From contig JACKLU010000020.1 of assembly GCA_024235735.1 (NCBI GenBank), forward strand, positions 1 through 37,692: DNA of 37,692 nt, written 5' to 3'. Each line of letters opens with the position of its first letter. Within the stretch, counting starts at the first letter, position 1. Under the pieces are notes generated by a model that saw nothing but the letters and a program-made list of their open reading frames with translations, did not search any database and was not told where the DNA came from. This stretch comes from Burkholderiales bacterium (GTDB lineage Bacteria; Pseudomonadota; Gammaproteobacteria; Burkholderiales; Nitrosomonadaceae). Shown in pieces: positions 7,215 to 16,685 of this stretch. The position numbers were made by a program, and so were the translations under genes.

Positions 7215-8699
7215 ATGACTACAGAATCCCGCTATCAGGCAATTGATAATGCTGATTATTATAAAATAGCTGATCGTTGTCTGCTCTCACCCTATAATAT
7301 CGATCCTTCAGGATTGCAGCAGGTGCTGGATCAAATTCTGGCGCATGAAATCGACTATGCGGATATGTATTTCCAGTACAACCGCTCGGAAGGCTGGATG
7401 CTTGAGGAAGGTATCGTCAAATCGGGTAGCTTTAATATCGAGCAAGGTGTTGGCGTGCGCGCGATTAGTGGCGATAAGACAGCTTTTGCCTATTCGGACG
7501 ATATCAGCATGACCGCGCTGGAAGCCGCTGCAAAAGCAACCCGTGCCATTTCAAGTCAGGGCGGTAGCCGATCTGTTCAGGTGGCTGCAAACGCGCGGAT
7601 TCAAGAAATGCCATTGCTTTATTTACCTGAAGATCCCATAACAAGTCTGCGGGATACCGAGAAAGTGCTGTTATTGGAAAAGCTTGAGCGCTATGCGCGT
7701 CAGCTTGATTCGCGTGTGACGCAGGTAATGGCGTCACTGGCGGGAGAATATGAGGTGATTCTGGTCATGCGCAGTGATGGCATGCTGGCAGCCGATGTCA
7801 GGCCGCTTGTGCGCGTATCGGTGCAAGTCCTCGTGGAGGAAAACAGACGCCGTGAGCAGGGCGTTGCGGGCGGTGGCGGACGGTTTGACTATGCTTATTT
7901 TACCGAAGATATTCTGCGTGAATATGCAGCTAAAGCTGTGCAGCAGGCAGTGACTAATCTGGGTGCGCGTCCGGCGCCCGCCGGGGCGATGACGGTTGTA
8001 CTCGGTAATGGCTGGCCGGGCATTTTATTGCATGAAGCGATTGGACATGGTCTGGAAGGTGATTTTAACCGCAAGGGTAGCTCGGCGTTTTCCGGGCGGG
8101 TAGGCCAGCGCGTGGCGGCGCCGGGTGTTACTGTTGTCGATGACGGTACGCTGGCCAGGCGACGGGGTTCCCTGAATATTGACGATGAGGGGAATCCAAC
8201 GCAATGCACGACGCTTATAGAGGATGGCATTCTAAAAGGCTATATGCAGGACAGCCTGAATGCGCGCCTGATGAATGTACCCCTGACCGGAAATGGACGG
8301 CGTGAATCGTTTGCGCATATCCCCATGCCGCGCATGACCAATACCTATATGCTGAATGGCGACAAGGATCCCGCCGAAATTATCGCGTCGGTTAAGAACG
8401 GACTCTATGCGGCAAATTTTGGAGGCGGACAGGTTGATATTACTAATGGTAAATTTGTTTTTTCGGCTGCTGAAGCCTATCGGATAGAAAATGGTAAGAT
8501 TACTTATCCGGTCAAGGGCGCGACTTTGATTGGCAACGGGCCGGATGTGCTGACGCGTGTCTCGATGATCGGCAATGATATGGCGCTGGATCCCGGAGTG
8601 GGTACATGCGGAAAAGACGGACAAAGTGTGCCGGTAGGCGTGGGGCAACCTACCCTGCGTGTTGAAGAATTGACCGTCGGCGGCACGGGAGACGCTTGA
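7215..8699 (+). CDS. tldD: Metalloprotease TldD
   Basis: TldD, with TldE/PmbA, forms a zinc protease that trims unfolded or modified peptides and has roles in microcin maturation and CcdA turnover. The 494-residue protein has the metal motif HEAIGH (His273, Glu274, His278) and the C-terminal GTCGKDGQSVPVGVGQPTLRV segment, which supplies the third metal ligand. Length is normal for the family. The partner tldE/pmbA is not in the window. Confidence 0.93.
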   Translation: MTTESRYQAIDNADYYKIADRCLLSPYNIDPSGLQQVLDQILAHEIDYADMYFQYNRSEGWMLEEGIVKSGSFNIEQGVGVRAISGDKTAFAYSDDISMTALEAAAKATRAISSQGGSRSVQVAANARIQEMPLLYLPEDPITSLRDTEKVLLLEKLERYARQLDSRVTQVMASLAGEYEVILVMRSDGMLAADVRPLVRVSVQVLVEENRRREQGVAGGGGRFDYAYFTEDILREYAAKAVQQAVTNLGARPAPAGAMTVVLGNGWPGILLHEAIGHGLEGDFNRKGSSAFSGRVGQRVAAPGVTVVDDGTLARRRGSLNIDDEGNPTQCTTLIEDGILKGYMQDSLNARLMNVPLTGNGRRESFAHIPMPRMTNTYMLNGDKDPAEIIASVKNGLYAANFGGGQVDITNGKFVFSAAEAYRIENGKITYPVKGATLIGNGPDVLTRVSMIGNDMALDPGVGTCGKDGQSVPVGVGQPTLRVEELTVGGTGDA

Positions 8700-8841
8700 A
8701 CAGGGTAAGAGCGTTCAGGTAAGTGTTGAATGGATTGATATGACCGCGCAGGATGCCTTTGCATCGCTTCGCTGTCACGAGCAGGTTATTATTTACAAGC
8801 GGATAACGATTAATTATTTTTAAATTTGGGATGCAGACAGC

Positions 8842-10545
8842 ATGAGTGTGGAATTAACCGGCGCGGAAATAACGATACGTTGCTTACAGGAAGAGGGCGT
8901 TGAATGTATTTTTGGTTATCCCGGCGGCGCGGTGCTTTTTATATATGACGAATTGTTCAAACAGGACAAAGTCAGGCATATTCTGGTCAGGCATGAGCAG
9001 GCCGCGGTTCACGCGGCGGATGGGTATGCGCGCTCCAGTAACAAGGTGGGCGTGGCGCTCGTTACATCGGGTCCTGGTGTTACCAATGCCGTTACCGGTA
9101 TCGCTACGGCCTATATGGATTCGATACCGCTGGTTATTATCAGCGGGCAGGTACCTACGAATGCGATAGGACTGGATGCTTTTCAGGAAGTGGATACAGT
9201 TGGCATAACCCGACCCTGTGTAAAACATAATTTTCTGGTCAGTGATATCAGCGAGCTGGCTGTAACGATGAAAAAAGCTTTTTATATCGCATCCACAGGC
9301 CGTCCAGGCCCTGTTCTTGTTGATATTCCCAAAGATGTGACACAACAGAAAGCCGTGTTTGATTATCCGGATAAATTGTCAATGCGTTCGTACAATCCGG
9401 TGGTAAAAGGCAATGCCAAACAAATTAAAAAAGCGGTTGATTTGATTCTCGGCGCGAAGAGGCCGGTTGTTTATACCGGGGGCGGTGTTATTCTCAGTGA
9501 TGCGGCCAAGTTGCTGACTGATTTGACTAAAATGCTCAATTATCCCTGCACCAACACATTGATGGGATTGGGTGGCTTTCCGGCTACGGACAAACAGTTT
9601 ATCGGCATGCTGGGCATGCACGGTACGTATGAAGCCAATATGGCCATGCAGTATTGTGATGTGTTGATTGCAGTGGGGGCGCGATTTGATGACCGGGTAA
9701 TCGGTAATCCCAAGCATTTTTCCAATGAAAACCGGAAGATTATTCATATTGATATTGATCCGTCTTCAATTTCAAAACGCGTCAAGGTGGATATTCCCAT
9801 TGTCGGTAATGTGCCCGATGTTTTGAAAGAATTGATCAGATTGCTGAAAGATACGGAAGGAGAGCCTGATCAGAATGCGCTGCGCGAGTGGTGGAATCAG
9901 ATTGACTTGTGGCGCGCGCGCGATTGTCTGAAGTATGACAGGGCGAGCAGCATTATCAAGCCGCAAATGGTTGTTGAGAAGCTGTATGAAGTGACCAAGG
10001 GCGATGCATTCATTACTTCGGACGTGGGTCAGCATCAGATGTGGGCTGCGCAGTTTTATAAGTTTGACAAGCCGCGACGCTGGATCAATTCGGGTGGATT
10101 GGGCACCATGGGGTTTGGTATGCCTGCCGCGATGGGCGTGCAGCTTGCCAATCCCAGGGCAAAAGTCGCCTGTGTTACAGGCGAAGCCAGCATACAGATG
10201 TGTATTCAGGAACTGTCGACGTGTAAGCAATATAAATTACCGCTGAAGATTGTTAATTTAAATAATCGCTATATGGGTATGGTCAGGCAATGGCAGGAAT
10301 TCTTTCACGGCAATCGGTACTCGGAATCCTATATGGATGCGCTGCCTGATTTCATCAAGCTTGCGGAGAGCTATGGCCATGTGGGTATGAAAATCGAACA
10401 GCCTGAGGATATCGAGGGTGCGTTGAAAGAGGCGTTTAAACTGAAAGACCGGTTGGTATTTCTCGATTTCATGACTGACCAGACAGAAAATGTTTTTCCC
10501 ATGGTGCCTGGTGGTAAAGGTCTTTCCGAAATGATTCTGGTATAA
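8842..10545 (+). CDS. ilvB: Acetolactate synthase large subunit
   Basis: Thiamine-diphosphate enzyme that condenses pyruvate to acetolactate (valine/leucine) or with 2-oxobutyrate (isoleucine). The 567-residue length fits the biosynthetic AHAS. Catalytic Glu52 lies in RHEQAAVHAADGYAR. The central FAD/DHS-like domain carries GARFDDRVIGNP, and the C-terminal ThDP domain ends its motif with LNNRYMGMVRQWQEFF. The motif usually written GDG reads GEA here (Gly447-Glu448-Ala449); Glu can also hold the metal, so it is probably functional. First gene of ilvB-ilvH-ilvC. Confidence 0.95.
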   Translation: MSVELTGAEITIRCLQEEGVECIFGYPGGAVLFIYDELFKQDKVRHILVRHEQAAVHAADGYARSSNKVGVALVTSGPGVTNAVTGIATAYMDSIPLVIISGQVPTNAIGLDAFQEVDTVGITRPCVKHNFLVSDISELAVTMKKAFYIASTGRPGPVLVDIPKDVTQQKAVFDYPDKLSMRSYNPVVKGNAKQIKKAVDLILGAKRPVVYTGGGVILSDAAKLLTDLTKMLNYPCTNTLMGLGGFPATDKQFIGMLGMHGTYEANMAMQYCDVLIAVGARFDDRVIGNPKHFSNENRKIIHIDIDPSSISKRVKVDIPIVGNVPDVLKELIRLLKDTEGEPDQNALREWWNQIDLWRARDCLKYDRASSIIKPQMVVEKLYEVTKGDAFITSDVGQHQMWAAQFYKFDKPRRWINSGGLGTMGFGMPAAMGVQLANPRAKVACVTGEASIQMCIQELSTCKQYKLPLKIVNLNNRYMGMVRQWQEFFHGNRYSESYMDALPDFIKLAESYGHVGMKIEQPEDIEGALKEAFKLKDRLVFLDFMTDQTENVFPMVPGGKGLSEMILV

Positions 10546-10550
10546 ATCAA

Positions 10551-11042
10551 ATGCGACATATTATTTCATTGTTGATGGAAAACGAGGCGGGTGCTTTGTC
10601 TCGTGTGGCCGGTTTGTTCTCGGCGCGTGGTTACAATATCGAATCGCTATCCGTTGCACCGACAGAAGATCCTACGTTATCACGAATGACTTTAGTGACA
10701 ACGGGTTCGGACGAAGTGATCGAACAGGTTACCAAGCAATTAAACAAGCTGATTGAAGTTGTGAAAGTGATAGACCTGATTGACGGTAACCACATTGAAC
10801 GTGAGCTGATGCTGGTCAAGATAAAGGCGATAGGCGCAGATCGAGATGAGATTAAGCGTCTGGTGGATATTTTTCGGGGTTCTATTATCGATGTGACCGA
10901 CAGGTCTTATACGATAGAACTGACAGGAACAAGCTCAAAACTGGATGCGTTCCTGGAAAATATTGAAAGCAGCGCCGTATTGGAGACGGTTAGAACAGGA
11001 GCGTCAGGCATCGGGCGCGGGGATTGGGTTTTAAGGGTATAA
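10551..11042 (+). CDS. ilvH: Acetolactate synthase small (regulatory) subunit
   Basis: A 163-residue subunit with an N-terminal ACT domain (RHIISLLMENEAGALSRVAGLFSARGYNIESLSV), which binds valine for feedback inhibition, and a C-terminal activation domain around VDIFRGSIIDVTDRSYTIEL. Length matches IlvH/IlvN of the long type. It begins 5 bases after ilvB stops, so the subunits are made in step. Confidence 0.95.
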   Translation: MRHIISLLMENEAGALSRVAGLFSARGYNIESLSVAPTEDPTLSRMTLVTTGSDEVIEQVTKQLNKLIEVVKVIDLIDGNHIERELMLVKIKAIGADRDEIKRLVDIFRGSIIDVTDRSYTIELTGTSSKLDAFLENIESSAVLETVRTGASGIGRGDWVLRV

Positions 11043-11078
11043 TATTTTACAAGAATTCAGAACTTGAGTTTCGGGAGT

Positions 11079-11099
11079 GGGAAAGACGCGTTTCTTTCC
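11079..11099 (+). promoter_or_regulatory. Small hairpin in the ilvH-ilvC gap
   Basis: Arms GGAAAGA (11080-11086) and TCTTTCC (11093-11099) make a 7-bp stem about 27 bases before the ilvC ATG. There is no T-run, so it is more likely an mRNA-processing or stability element than a terminator. Role unknown. Confidence 0.3.
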
Positions 11100-11126
11100 G
11101 TTTCAAATTGCGTATAAAGGAAAATA

Positions 11127-12143
11127 ATGAAAGTTTATTATGATAAAGATGCAGATTTGTCACTGATTAAAGGGAAAAAAGTAACCATTGTCGGTTATGG
11201 TTCACAGGGACATGCCCATGCCAATAATCTGAGTGAATCCGGCGTTCAGGTGACTGTTGGTTTACGCAAGGGCGGTGCATCTTGGAGCAAGGCCGAGAAG
11301 GCCGGCTTGAACGTCAAGGAAGTCGCCGAGTCTGTCAAGGATGCGGATCTCGTCATGGTGCTTCTGCCGGATGAACAGATTGCGACGGTCTATATCAATG
11401 AGATCGAGCCTGGTTTGAAACCGGGCGCAGCCTTAGCCTTTGCCCATGGTTTCAATATTCATTATGGTCAGGTGTCGCCGCGTGCAGATCTTGATGTCAT
11501 CATGATTGCGCCCAAAGGGCCGGGGCATCTGGTGCGTTCTACTTTCCTCCAGGGTGGTGGCGTACCGACGCTGATCGCTGTTCATCAGGATAAATCGGGC
11601 AGAGCGCGTGATGTGGCGTTATCGTACGCAGCCGCCAATGGCGGGACACGTGGTGGCGTGATCGAAACCAGTTTCCGTGAAGAGACCGAAACCGATTTGT
11701 TTGGTGAGCAGGTTGTGCTGTGCGGGGGACTGACCGCGCTGATTCAGGCCGGATTCGAAACATTGGTGGAGGCGGGTTATGCGCCTGAGATGGCTTATTT
11801 TGAATGTCTGCATGAAGTCAAACTGATTGTGGATTTGATTTATGAAGGCGGCATTGCCAATATGCGCTATTCGATTTCGAATAATGCCGAATATGGTGAT
11901 GTTTCCCGTGGGCCGCGCATTATTACCGATGAGACACGCGTCGAAATGCGTAAGGTTTTAAAAGAAATACAAACCGGTGAATATGCACGGGAATTTATAC
12001 TGGAGAATCAGGCGGGTGCGCCAGTGTTGAAATCAAGTCGCCGTCTTGCATCCGAACACGCGATCGAACAGGTTGGTGCTCAGTTGCGCGGCATGATGCC
12101 TTGGATCAGTAAAAATAAACTGGTTGATCAAGGCAAAAATTAA
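11127..12143 (+). CDS. ilvC: Ketol-acid reductoisomerase, class I
   Basis: Second enzyme of valine, leucine and isoleucine synthesis, converting acetolactate to dihydroxyisovalerate with NADPH and Mg. The 338-residue size marks the short class I form. The nucleotide-binding loop is VGYGSQGHAHANNL. The knotted C-terminal domain has the metal and catalytic segment FREETETDLFGEQVVLCGG and later YSISNNAEYGD. An AAGGAAAA ribosome site lies just upstream. Confidence 0.96.
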   Translation: MKVYYDKDADLSLIKGKKVTIVGYGSQGHAHANNLSESGVQVTVGLRKGGASWSKAEKAGLNVKEVAESVKDADLVMVLLPDEQIATVYINEIEPGLKPGAALAFAHGFNIHYGQVSPRADLDVIMIAPKGPGHLVRSTFLQGGGVPTLIAVHQDKSGRARDVALSYAAANGGTRGGVIETSFREETETDLFGEQVVLCGGLTALIQAGFETLVEAGYAPEMAYFECLHEVKLIVDLIYEGGIANMRYSISNNAEYGDVSRGPRIITDETRVEMRKVLKEIQTGEYAREFILENQAGAPVLKSSRRLASEHAIEQVGAQLRGMMPWISKNKLVDQGKN

Positions 12144-12203
12144 TGCACAATCCGGTGATTGCTTTAGTGTTGTTGAATTTCTGATTCTGTTAAATATTTT
12201 TTT

Positions 12204-12857
12204 ATGACTAACTATCCGCACCCTCTAATTGCAAAAGAAGGTTGGCCTTTCATCGCGATTGCGTTTTCAGTGGCCCTACTGGTTCATTATTTTGCCGGTT
12301 TCTTCTGGGCACTGTTTTTCTGGATCGTTGCGGTCTTTGTTTTGCAGTTTTTTCGCGACCCGCCGCGTGAAGTACCCATGATGTCGAATGCCGTTTTATC
12401 GCCGGCAGACGGCAGGATTGTCGCCGTCGAAAAGGTAGAAGATCCCTATTTGAAACGGGAAGCGATTAAAGTCAGTGTTTTTATGAATGTATTTAATGTG
12501 CATTCCAATCGAAGCCCGATTGATGGTGAAGTACGTGATAAATGGTATTTTCCAGGTAAATTTGTGAATGCGGATTTACCGAAAGCATCATTGGAAAATG
12601 AGCGTAATGCTTTATGGATCAAAGCGGATAATGGTGAAGATGTTACTTGCGTGCAGGTCGCCGGACTCATTGCTAAACGCATACTTTGTCATGCGTTGCC
12701 GGGAGATCATCTTTCACGCGGCCAGCGGTTTGGTTTTATCCGCTTTGGTTCACGTGTCGATGTCTATCTTCCGCCGGGGACTAAAATCAATGTCAATATC
12801 GGTGATAAAGTGCACGCAACGACAACAGTACTTGCTGAGTTCAGAGAATTGCAATAA
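12204..12857 (+). CDS. psd: Phosphatidylserine decarboxylase proenzyme
   Basis: Makes phosphatidylethanolamine from phosphatidylserine at the inner membrane. The 217-residue protein is the short PSD-A form: a membrane segment near residues 15-50, then SPADGRIVAVE, FMNVFNVHSNRSPIDG, and the self-cleavage site in RFGSRVDVYLP, where Ser183 becomes the pyruvoyl group. The next gene, pssA, makes its substrate, so the two steps sit together. Confidence 0.94.
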   Translation: MTNYPHPLIAKEGWPFIAIAFSVALLVHYFAGFFWALFFWIVAVFVLQFFRDPPREVPMMSNAVLSPADGRIVAVEKVEDPYLKREAIKVSVFMNVFNVHSNRSPIDGEVRDKWYFPGKFVNADLPKASLENERNALWIKADNGEDVTCVQVAGLIAKRILCHALPGDHLSRGQRFGFIRFGSRVDVYLPPGTKINVNIGDKVHATTTVLAEFRELQ

Positions 12858-13022
12858 CGATGGAGTGCGTGCTAAAAAAGCGCTGCTGGTCCGACAATGT
12901 ATTTTTCGATTGCACCCGATCATTTAATCTGAATATCTGTGGTGCAGGCCTGATTTCCAGTATGAGAGAAAGCTATTGCAGAATATTAATCACCGGCTTC
13001 ATCATATTCATTAACATTGTTT

Positions 13023-13817
13023 ATGCCTGATACACATCCAGAACCTGCGACACAGCCTGATGCGCCAGCCAATCAATTTCGTTTGCGCCGTCGTGGAATC
13101 TATTTGCTGCCGAATTTGTTTACAACTGCGGCATTATTCGCCGGGTTTTATGCGATTATTCAAGCGATAAATGCTAATTTTGAATATGCTGCAATTGCCA
13201 TACTGATTGCCATGGTGCTGGATGGTCTGGATGGGCGAGTCGCACGGATGACGGATACGCAGAGCGAATTCGGTGCTGAATACGACAGTATGTCCGATAT
13301 GGTGTCATTTGGTGTGGCGCCTGCGTTGATTATGTATGAATGGGCGCTGCGAGATATGGATCAATGGGGATGGATCGCGGCATTCATCTATTGTGCCTGT
13401 GCCGCGCTACGGTTGGCGCGTTTTAATACTAACATTGATGTCATCGACAAGCGGTTTTTTCAAGGATTACCCAGTCCTGCCGCGGCTGCTTTAATCGCAG
13501 GATTGATATGGGTTGCACTGGACTTCAATGTGGCAGGAAATGACATCAAGTGGCTGGCTTTGATTGTTACACTTTTTGCTGGTTTGACTATGGTCAGCAA
13601 TATTCCATTTTATAGCGGCAAGGAAATCAATTTGCGTAGAAGAGTGCCGTTTGTGACAATTTTATTACTGGTTCTGTTCTTTTTTGTACTGATTCCAAGC
13701 CATCCTCCCGTAGTACTGTTCTGTATTTTTGCAGGATATGCTTCTTCCGGCTATTTCATAAAATTCTGGCGATTCTTCAAGAATCGAAAGAAAAGTGAAA
13801 CCATTGCTTCCGAGTAG
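13023..13817 (+). CDS. pssA: CDP-diacylglycerol-serine O-phosphatidyltransferase
   Basis: Joins CDP-diacylglycerol and serine to give phosphatidylserine, the substrate for Psd just upstream. The CDP-alcohol phosphotransferase motif is complete: Asp70-Gly71, Ala74-Arg75, Gly84, Asp88 and Asp92 in the stretch from DGLDGRVAR to EYDSMSD. About seven to eight membrane helices follow, and the N-terminus is a hydrophilic, proline-rich tail. The ATG at 13023 was chosen over a TTG two codons upstream. The 165 bases between psd and pssA show no gene. Confidence 0.93.
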   Translation: MPDTHPEPATQPDAPANQFRLRRRGIYLLPNLFTTAALFAGFYAIIQAINANFEYAAIAILIAMVLDGLDGRVARMTDTQSEFGAEYDSMSDMVSFGVAPALIMYEWALRDMDQWGWIAAFIYCACAALRLARFNTNIDVIDKRFFQGLPSPAAAALIAGLIWVALDFNVAGNDIKWLALIVTLFAGLTMVSNIPFYSGKEINLRRRVPFVTILLLVLFFFVLIPSHPPVVLFCIFAGYASSGYFIKFWRFFKNRKKSETIASE

Positions 13818-13870
13818 AATCGAACCAAATCTGTTGCATAAACAAAAAAAAATAATTATATTCTCGCGGT

Positions 13871-13960
13871 ATGAGTAATGTTTCCTGGATCACGCCGTTT
13901 CATCTTTACGCGCTATTGTCTCAGGCGGGACGACTGCTGCGCCGCGCGCGCACAGTATAA
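13871..13960 (+). CDS. Possible leuA leader peptide (short ORF)
   Basis: A 29-codon ORF (MSNVSWITPFHLYALLSQAG, then nine residues ending RRARTV) lies about 90 bases before leuA. Five of its codons are leucine (CTT, CTA, TTG, CTG, CTG), in two adjacent pairs and one single, and it is followed by a hairpin. The composition suits a leader that senses leucine supply, but the leucines are not in one long run as in the enteric leu leader, and the ribosome site is weak. The call is tentative. Confidence 0.35.
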   Translation: MSNVSWITPFHLYALLSQAGRLLRRARTV

Positions 13961-13990
13961 GATCGTATCATCCAATTTATTTTCTTAATT

Positions 13991-14010
13991 AAATCCGATT
14001 TACGGATTTT
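13991..14010 (+). terminator. Candidate attenuator hairpin ahead of leuA
   Basis: Arms AAATCCG (13991-13997) and CGGATTT (14003-14009) with a 5-base loop form a stem followed by TTG. The T-run is short and the stem AT-rich, so it would be weak alone. It lies between the short ORF and the leuA ATG, where an attenuator would be expected. Confidence 0.35.
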
Positions 14011-14048
14011 GTCACGATTTAATTTTCTTCCAGATGTGGAGAGTATAA

Positions 14049-15581
14049 ATGCAGGAACATTTGATTATTTTTGATACGACCTTGCGCGATGGTGAGCAAA
14101 GTCCCGGTGCATCTATGACGAAAGAAGAAAAACTTCGCATCGCTTGGCAGCTGGAACGGATGGGCGTTGATGTGATTGAGGCAGGATTTCCCGCTGCTTC
14201 TAATGGTGATTTTGAAGCTGTCAGGGCTGTTGCCGAATCAGTTAAGGACAGTATAGTCTGCGGTCTTGCGCGTGCAATTGAGTCCGATATCAGACGGGCC
14301 GGTGAAGCACTCAAGGGAACAGGTGCTGCACGCATTCATACATTTATAGCGACGTCGCCTATTCACATGAAGAATAAATTACGCATGTCACCTGAGCAGG
14401 TTATTGAGCAGGCGGTTAAAGCGGTTAAATGGGCAGGTGAATATACGAATGATATAGATTTTTCTCCGGAAGATGCCGGACGCTCCGAGATAGACTTTTT
14501 ATGCCGCATTCTCGAAAAAGTTATTGACGCGGGCGCTACTACGATCAATATTCCCGATACGGTTGGATACACCATGCCGGAGCAGTTTGGTAATTTGATT
14601 CGTATCCTTCGTGAGCGTATTCCCAATTCAGATAAAGTCGTATTTTCAGTGCATTGTCATAATGATTTGGGGTTGGCGGTAGCGAATTCGCTTTCAGCAG
14701 TTATCAATGGCGCGCGACAAGTGGAATGCACGATTAATGGGCTTGGTGAGAGAGCAGGTAACGCGTCTCTTGAAGAAGTGGTCATGGCTGTACGAACCAG
14801 GCAGGATTATTTTCCCTGCGATACAAAAATTGACACAAGACAGATTGTTCCTGCCAGTAAGCTTGTGTCTGGAATAACTGGTTTTCCGGTACAGCCGAAC
14901 AAGGCAATCGTGGGTGCGAATGCGTTTGCGCATGAATCGGGTATTCATCAGGATGGCGTACTGAAGCATCGGGAGACTTACGAAATAATGCGCGCGGAAG
15001 ATGTGGGTTGGGGCGCAAATAAATTATTGCTGGGAAAACATTCCGGGCGCAATGCTTTTCGGAGTCGGTTGAAAGAACTGGGTATTGAGTTTGAATCGGA
15101 AGAAATGCTCAATAACATGTTTTTGCGGTTTAAAGAACTGGCGGACAAAAAACATGAAATTTTTGATGAAGATTTGCATGCGCTGGTCTCCGATGAAGCT
15201 CTGGTGCTTCAGGAAAGGTATCGTTTATTGTCGCTCGTCATTCATTGTGAGACGGGAGAAATTCCGTATGCGAGGCTGGTGATCTCCGATGATGGTAATG
15301 AATTGCATGCTGAATCAGAAGGCAGCGGACCTGTCGACGCCACTTTTCGTGCAATCGAGAAATTGCTGACAAGTAACGCTGAATTGCAGCTATTTTCTGT
15401 AAATAATATAACAAGCGGTACGGATGCTCAGGGTGAAGTAACCGTACGCCTGCAGAAATCCGGTCGCATCGTCAACGGCCATGGCGCGGATACGGATATT
15501 GTTGTGGCATCGGCAAAAGCTTATTTAAGTGCATTGAATAAGCTGCATAGCAAATTGGAGAGGGAGCATCCGCAAGTTTAA
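14049..15581 (+). CDS. leuA: 2-isopropylmalate synthase
   Basis: First committed step of leucine synthesis: acetyl-CoA plus 2-oxoisovalerate (the product of the ilv genes upstream) gives 2-isopropylmalate. The 510-residue protein has the HMGL-like TIM barrel, with FDTTLRDGEQSPGASM at the N-terminus, HCHNDLGLAVANS as metal ligands, and GERAGNASLEEVVMA. A C-terminal LeuA allosteric domain (about 390-510) is the site of leucine feedback. The TlpA-like gene overlaps its stop by one base. Confidence 0.95.
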   Translation: MQEHLIIFDTTLRDGEQSPGASMTKEEKLRIAWQLERMGVDVIEAGFPAASNGDFEAVRAVAESVKDSIVCGLARAIESDIRRAGEALKGTGAARIHTFIATSPIHMKNKLRMSPEQVIEQAVKAVKWAGEYTNDIDFSPEDAGRSEIDFLCRILEKVIDAGATTINIPDTVGYTMPEQFGNLIRILRERIPNSDKVVFSVHCHNDLGLAVANSLSAVINGARQVECTINGLGERAGNASLEEVVMAVRTRQDYFPCDTKIDTRQIVPASKLVSGITGFPVQPNKAIVGANAFAHESGIHQDGVLKHRETYEIMRAEDVGWGANKLLLGKHSGRNAFRSRLKELGIEFESEEMLNNMFLRFKELADKKHEIFDEDLHALVSDEALVLQERYRLLSLVIHCETGEIPYARLVISDDGNELHAESEGSGPVDATFRAIEKLLTSNAELQLFSVNNITSGTDAQGEVTVRLQKSGRIVNGHGADTDIVVASAKAYLSALNKLHSKLEREHPQV

Positions 15582-16066
15582 TGGTGCAATTTATCAGGTT
15601 GATATTGTGGAAAATAAATCGCTGTGGCATTGGAATTGCGGCTGGCTTTGCTTTGTTGTTGCTTGCATCGCAAGCAGGCGCATTCCAGTTTAAGGATACG
15701 CAAGGTAAGACGCATACACTGGCTGATTATCAGGGACGCTGGGTTGTTGTCAATTTTTGGGCAACCTGGTGTCCCCCATGTCTGGAAGAAATTCCTGATT
15801 TAATATCACTTTATGAGAACCGGAAAGATGTCATGGTGATCGGTGTCGCAATGGAATTTTCTGATCCGCAGGTCGTAATGAAGTTTGTGGAGGCGATGTC
15901 AATCAGTTATCCGACAATACTGGGCAGCAGACAGATCGCATCGCAACTGGATGATATTTCGATGTTGCCGAGCACTTACTTTTTTGACCCGGATGGCCGG
16001 CCGGCTGCACGGAAACTGGGTATTGTGACACGGGAAAGTATCGAGGCATTCATCGATTCCAGGTAG
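15581..16066 (+). CDS. TlpA-family thioredoxin-like protein
   Basis: A 161-residue exported or membrane-anchored thiol-disulfide protein. There is an N-terminal hydrophobic signal or anchor (about residues 16-34), then a thioredoxin fold with the active site WCPPC (Cys64, Cys67) in VVVNFWATWCPPCLEEIPDL and the cis-Pro segment SMLPSTYFFDPDGR. Such proteins reduce disulfides in the periplasm, often for cytochrome c maturation; the exact partner is unknown. It overlaps leuA by one base (TAATG), so it is translated with it, though no functional link to leucine synthesis is apparent. It converges with the transglycosylase gene 22 bases away. Confidence 0.85.
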   Translation: MVQFIRLILWKINRCGIGIAAGFALLLLASQAGAFQFKDTQGKTHTLADYQGRWVVVNFWATWCPPCLEEIPDLISLYENRKDVMVIGVAMEFSDPQVVMKFVEAMSISYPTILGSRQIASQLDDISMLPSTYFFDPDGRPAARKLGIVTRESIEAFIDSR

Positions 16067-16088
16067 TGTGATAATAAATCGAGCGACT

Positions 16089-16685
16089 TTATGCGGTACT
16101 ATTTGAGTAATGCCAGACTCCAAACCATAAATTGAATACCATTTGTGGATAAGAGGACTGTCCTAGGCTGCCGTTATAGCGTCCCAGTGCACGAAAATAA
16201 TCACCATTTTCTTTATCCAGATAGTGCCTCAGAATCATGCAGCCGTAGCGTAAATTGACGCGTAGATGAAACAGATTATGTTTATGATCCCCTATGGTTT
16301 CTACCCAGAACGGCATGATTTGCATGTAACCGCGTGCGCCAGCATGTGAAATGGCATATTTCTTGAAACCACTTTCAACCTGAATGATGCTGAGTATGAG
16401 CTGCGGATCGAGTCCGGCGCGCTTGGCCTCATAATAGACTGTACGCAAAAAAGCTTCACGTTCGTATTGATCCGGTTTAAATCGTTTGAGCCGTTCGCCC
16501 ATGACAGATAACCAGTCGTCGTCTGTAGTCAGGCTGACGTATTGTTGATAGGTAACAGCCTCGTCATTAATTACGGTATATGAAAAGGTATGCGCGCTGA
16601 AGATAATTTTTTCATAGTGCAATGTGTTGGCCTGCGCTGTGAATGCATGCGATAAAACGATAAAGAGTAAAATCAATTTGTACAT
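16089..16685 (-). CDS. Lytic transglycosylase, SLT domain
   Basis: A 198-residue exported murein lyase. A signal peptide is visible (MYKLILLFIVLSHAFTAQA, cleavage near residue 19). The SLT domain runs from about residue 85 to the end, with catalytic Glu104 in IIQVESGFKKYAIS and the GARGYMQIMPFW motif; a later YNGSLGQSSYP matches the YNxG element. These enzymes cleave the glycan strand of peptidoglycan with formation of an anhydro ring. The start overlaps the end of proS by 13 bases, so it is cotranscribed with proS. Confidence 0.88.
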   Translation of the reverse strand: MYKLILLFIVLSHAFTAQANTLHYEKIIFSAHTFSYTVINDEAVTYQQYVSLTTDDDWLSVMGERLKRFKPDQYEREAFLRTVYYEAKRAGLDPQLILSIIQVESGFKKYAISHAGARGYMQIMPFWVETIGDHKHNLFHLRVNLRYGCMILRHYLDKENGDYFRALGRYNGSLGQSSYPQMVFNLWFGVWHYSNSTA

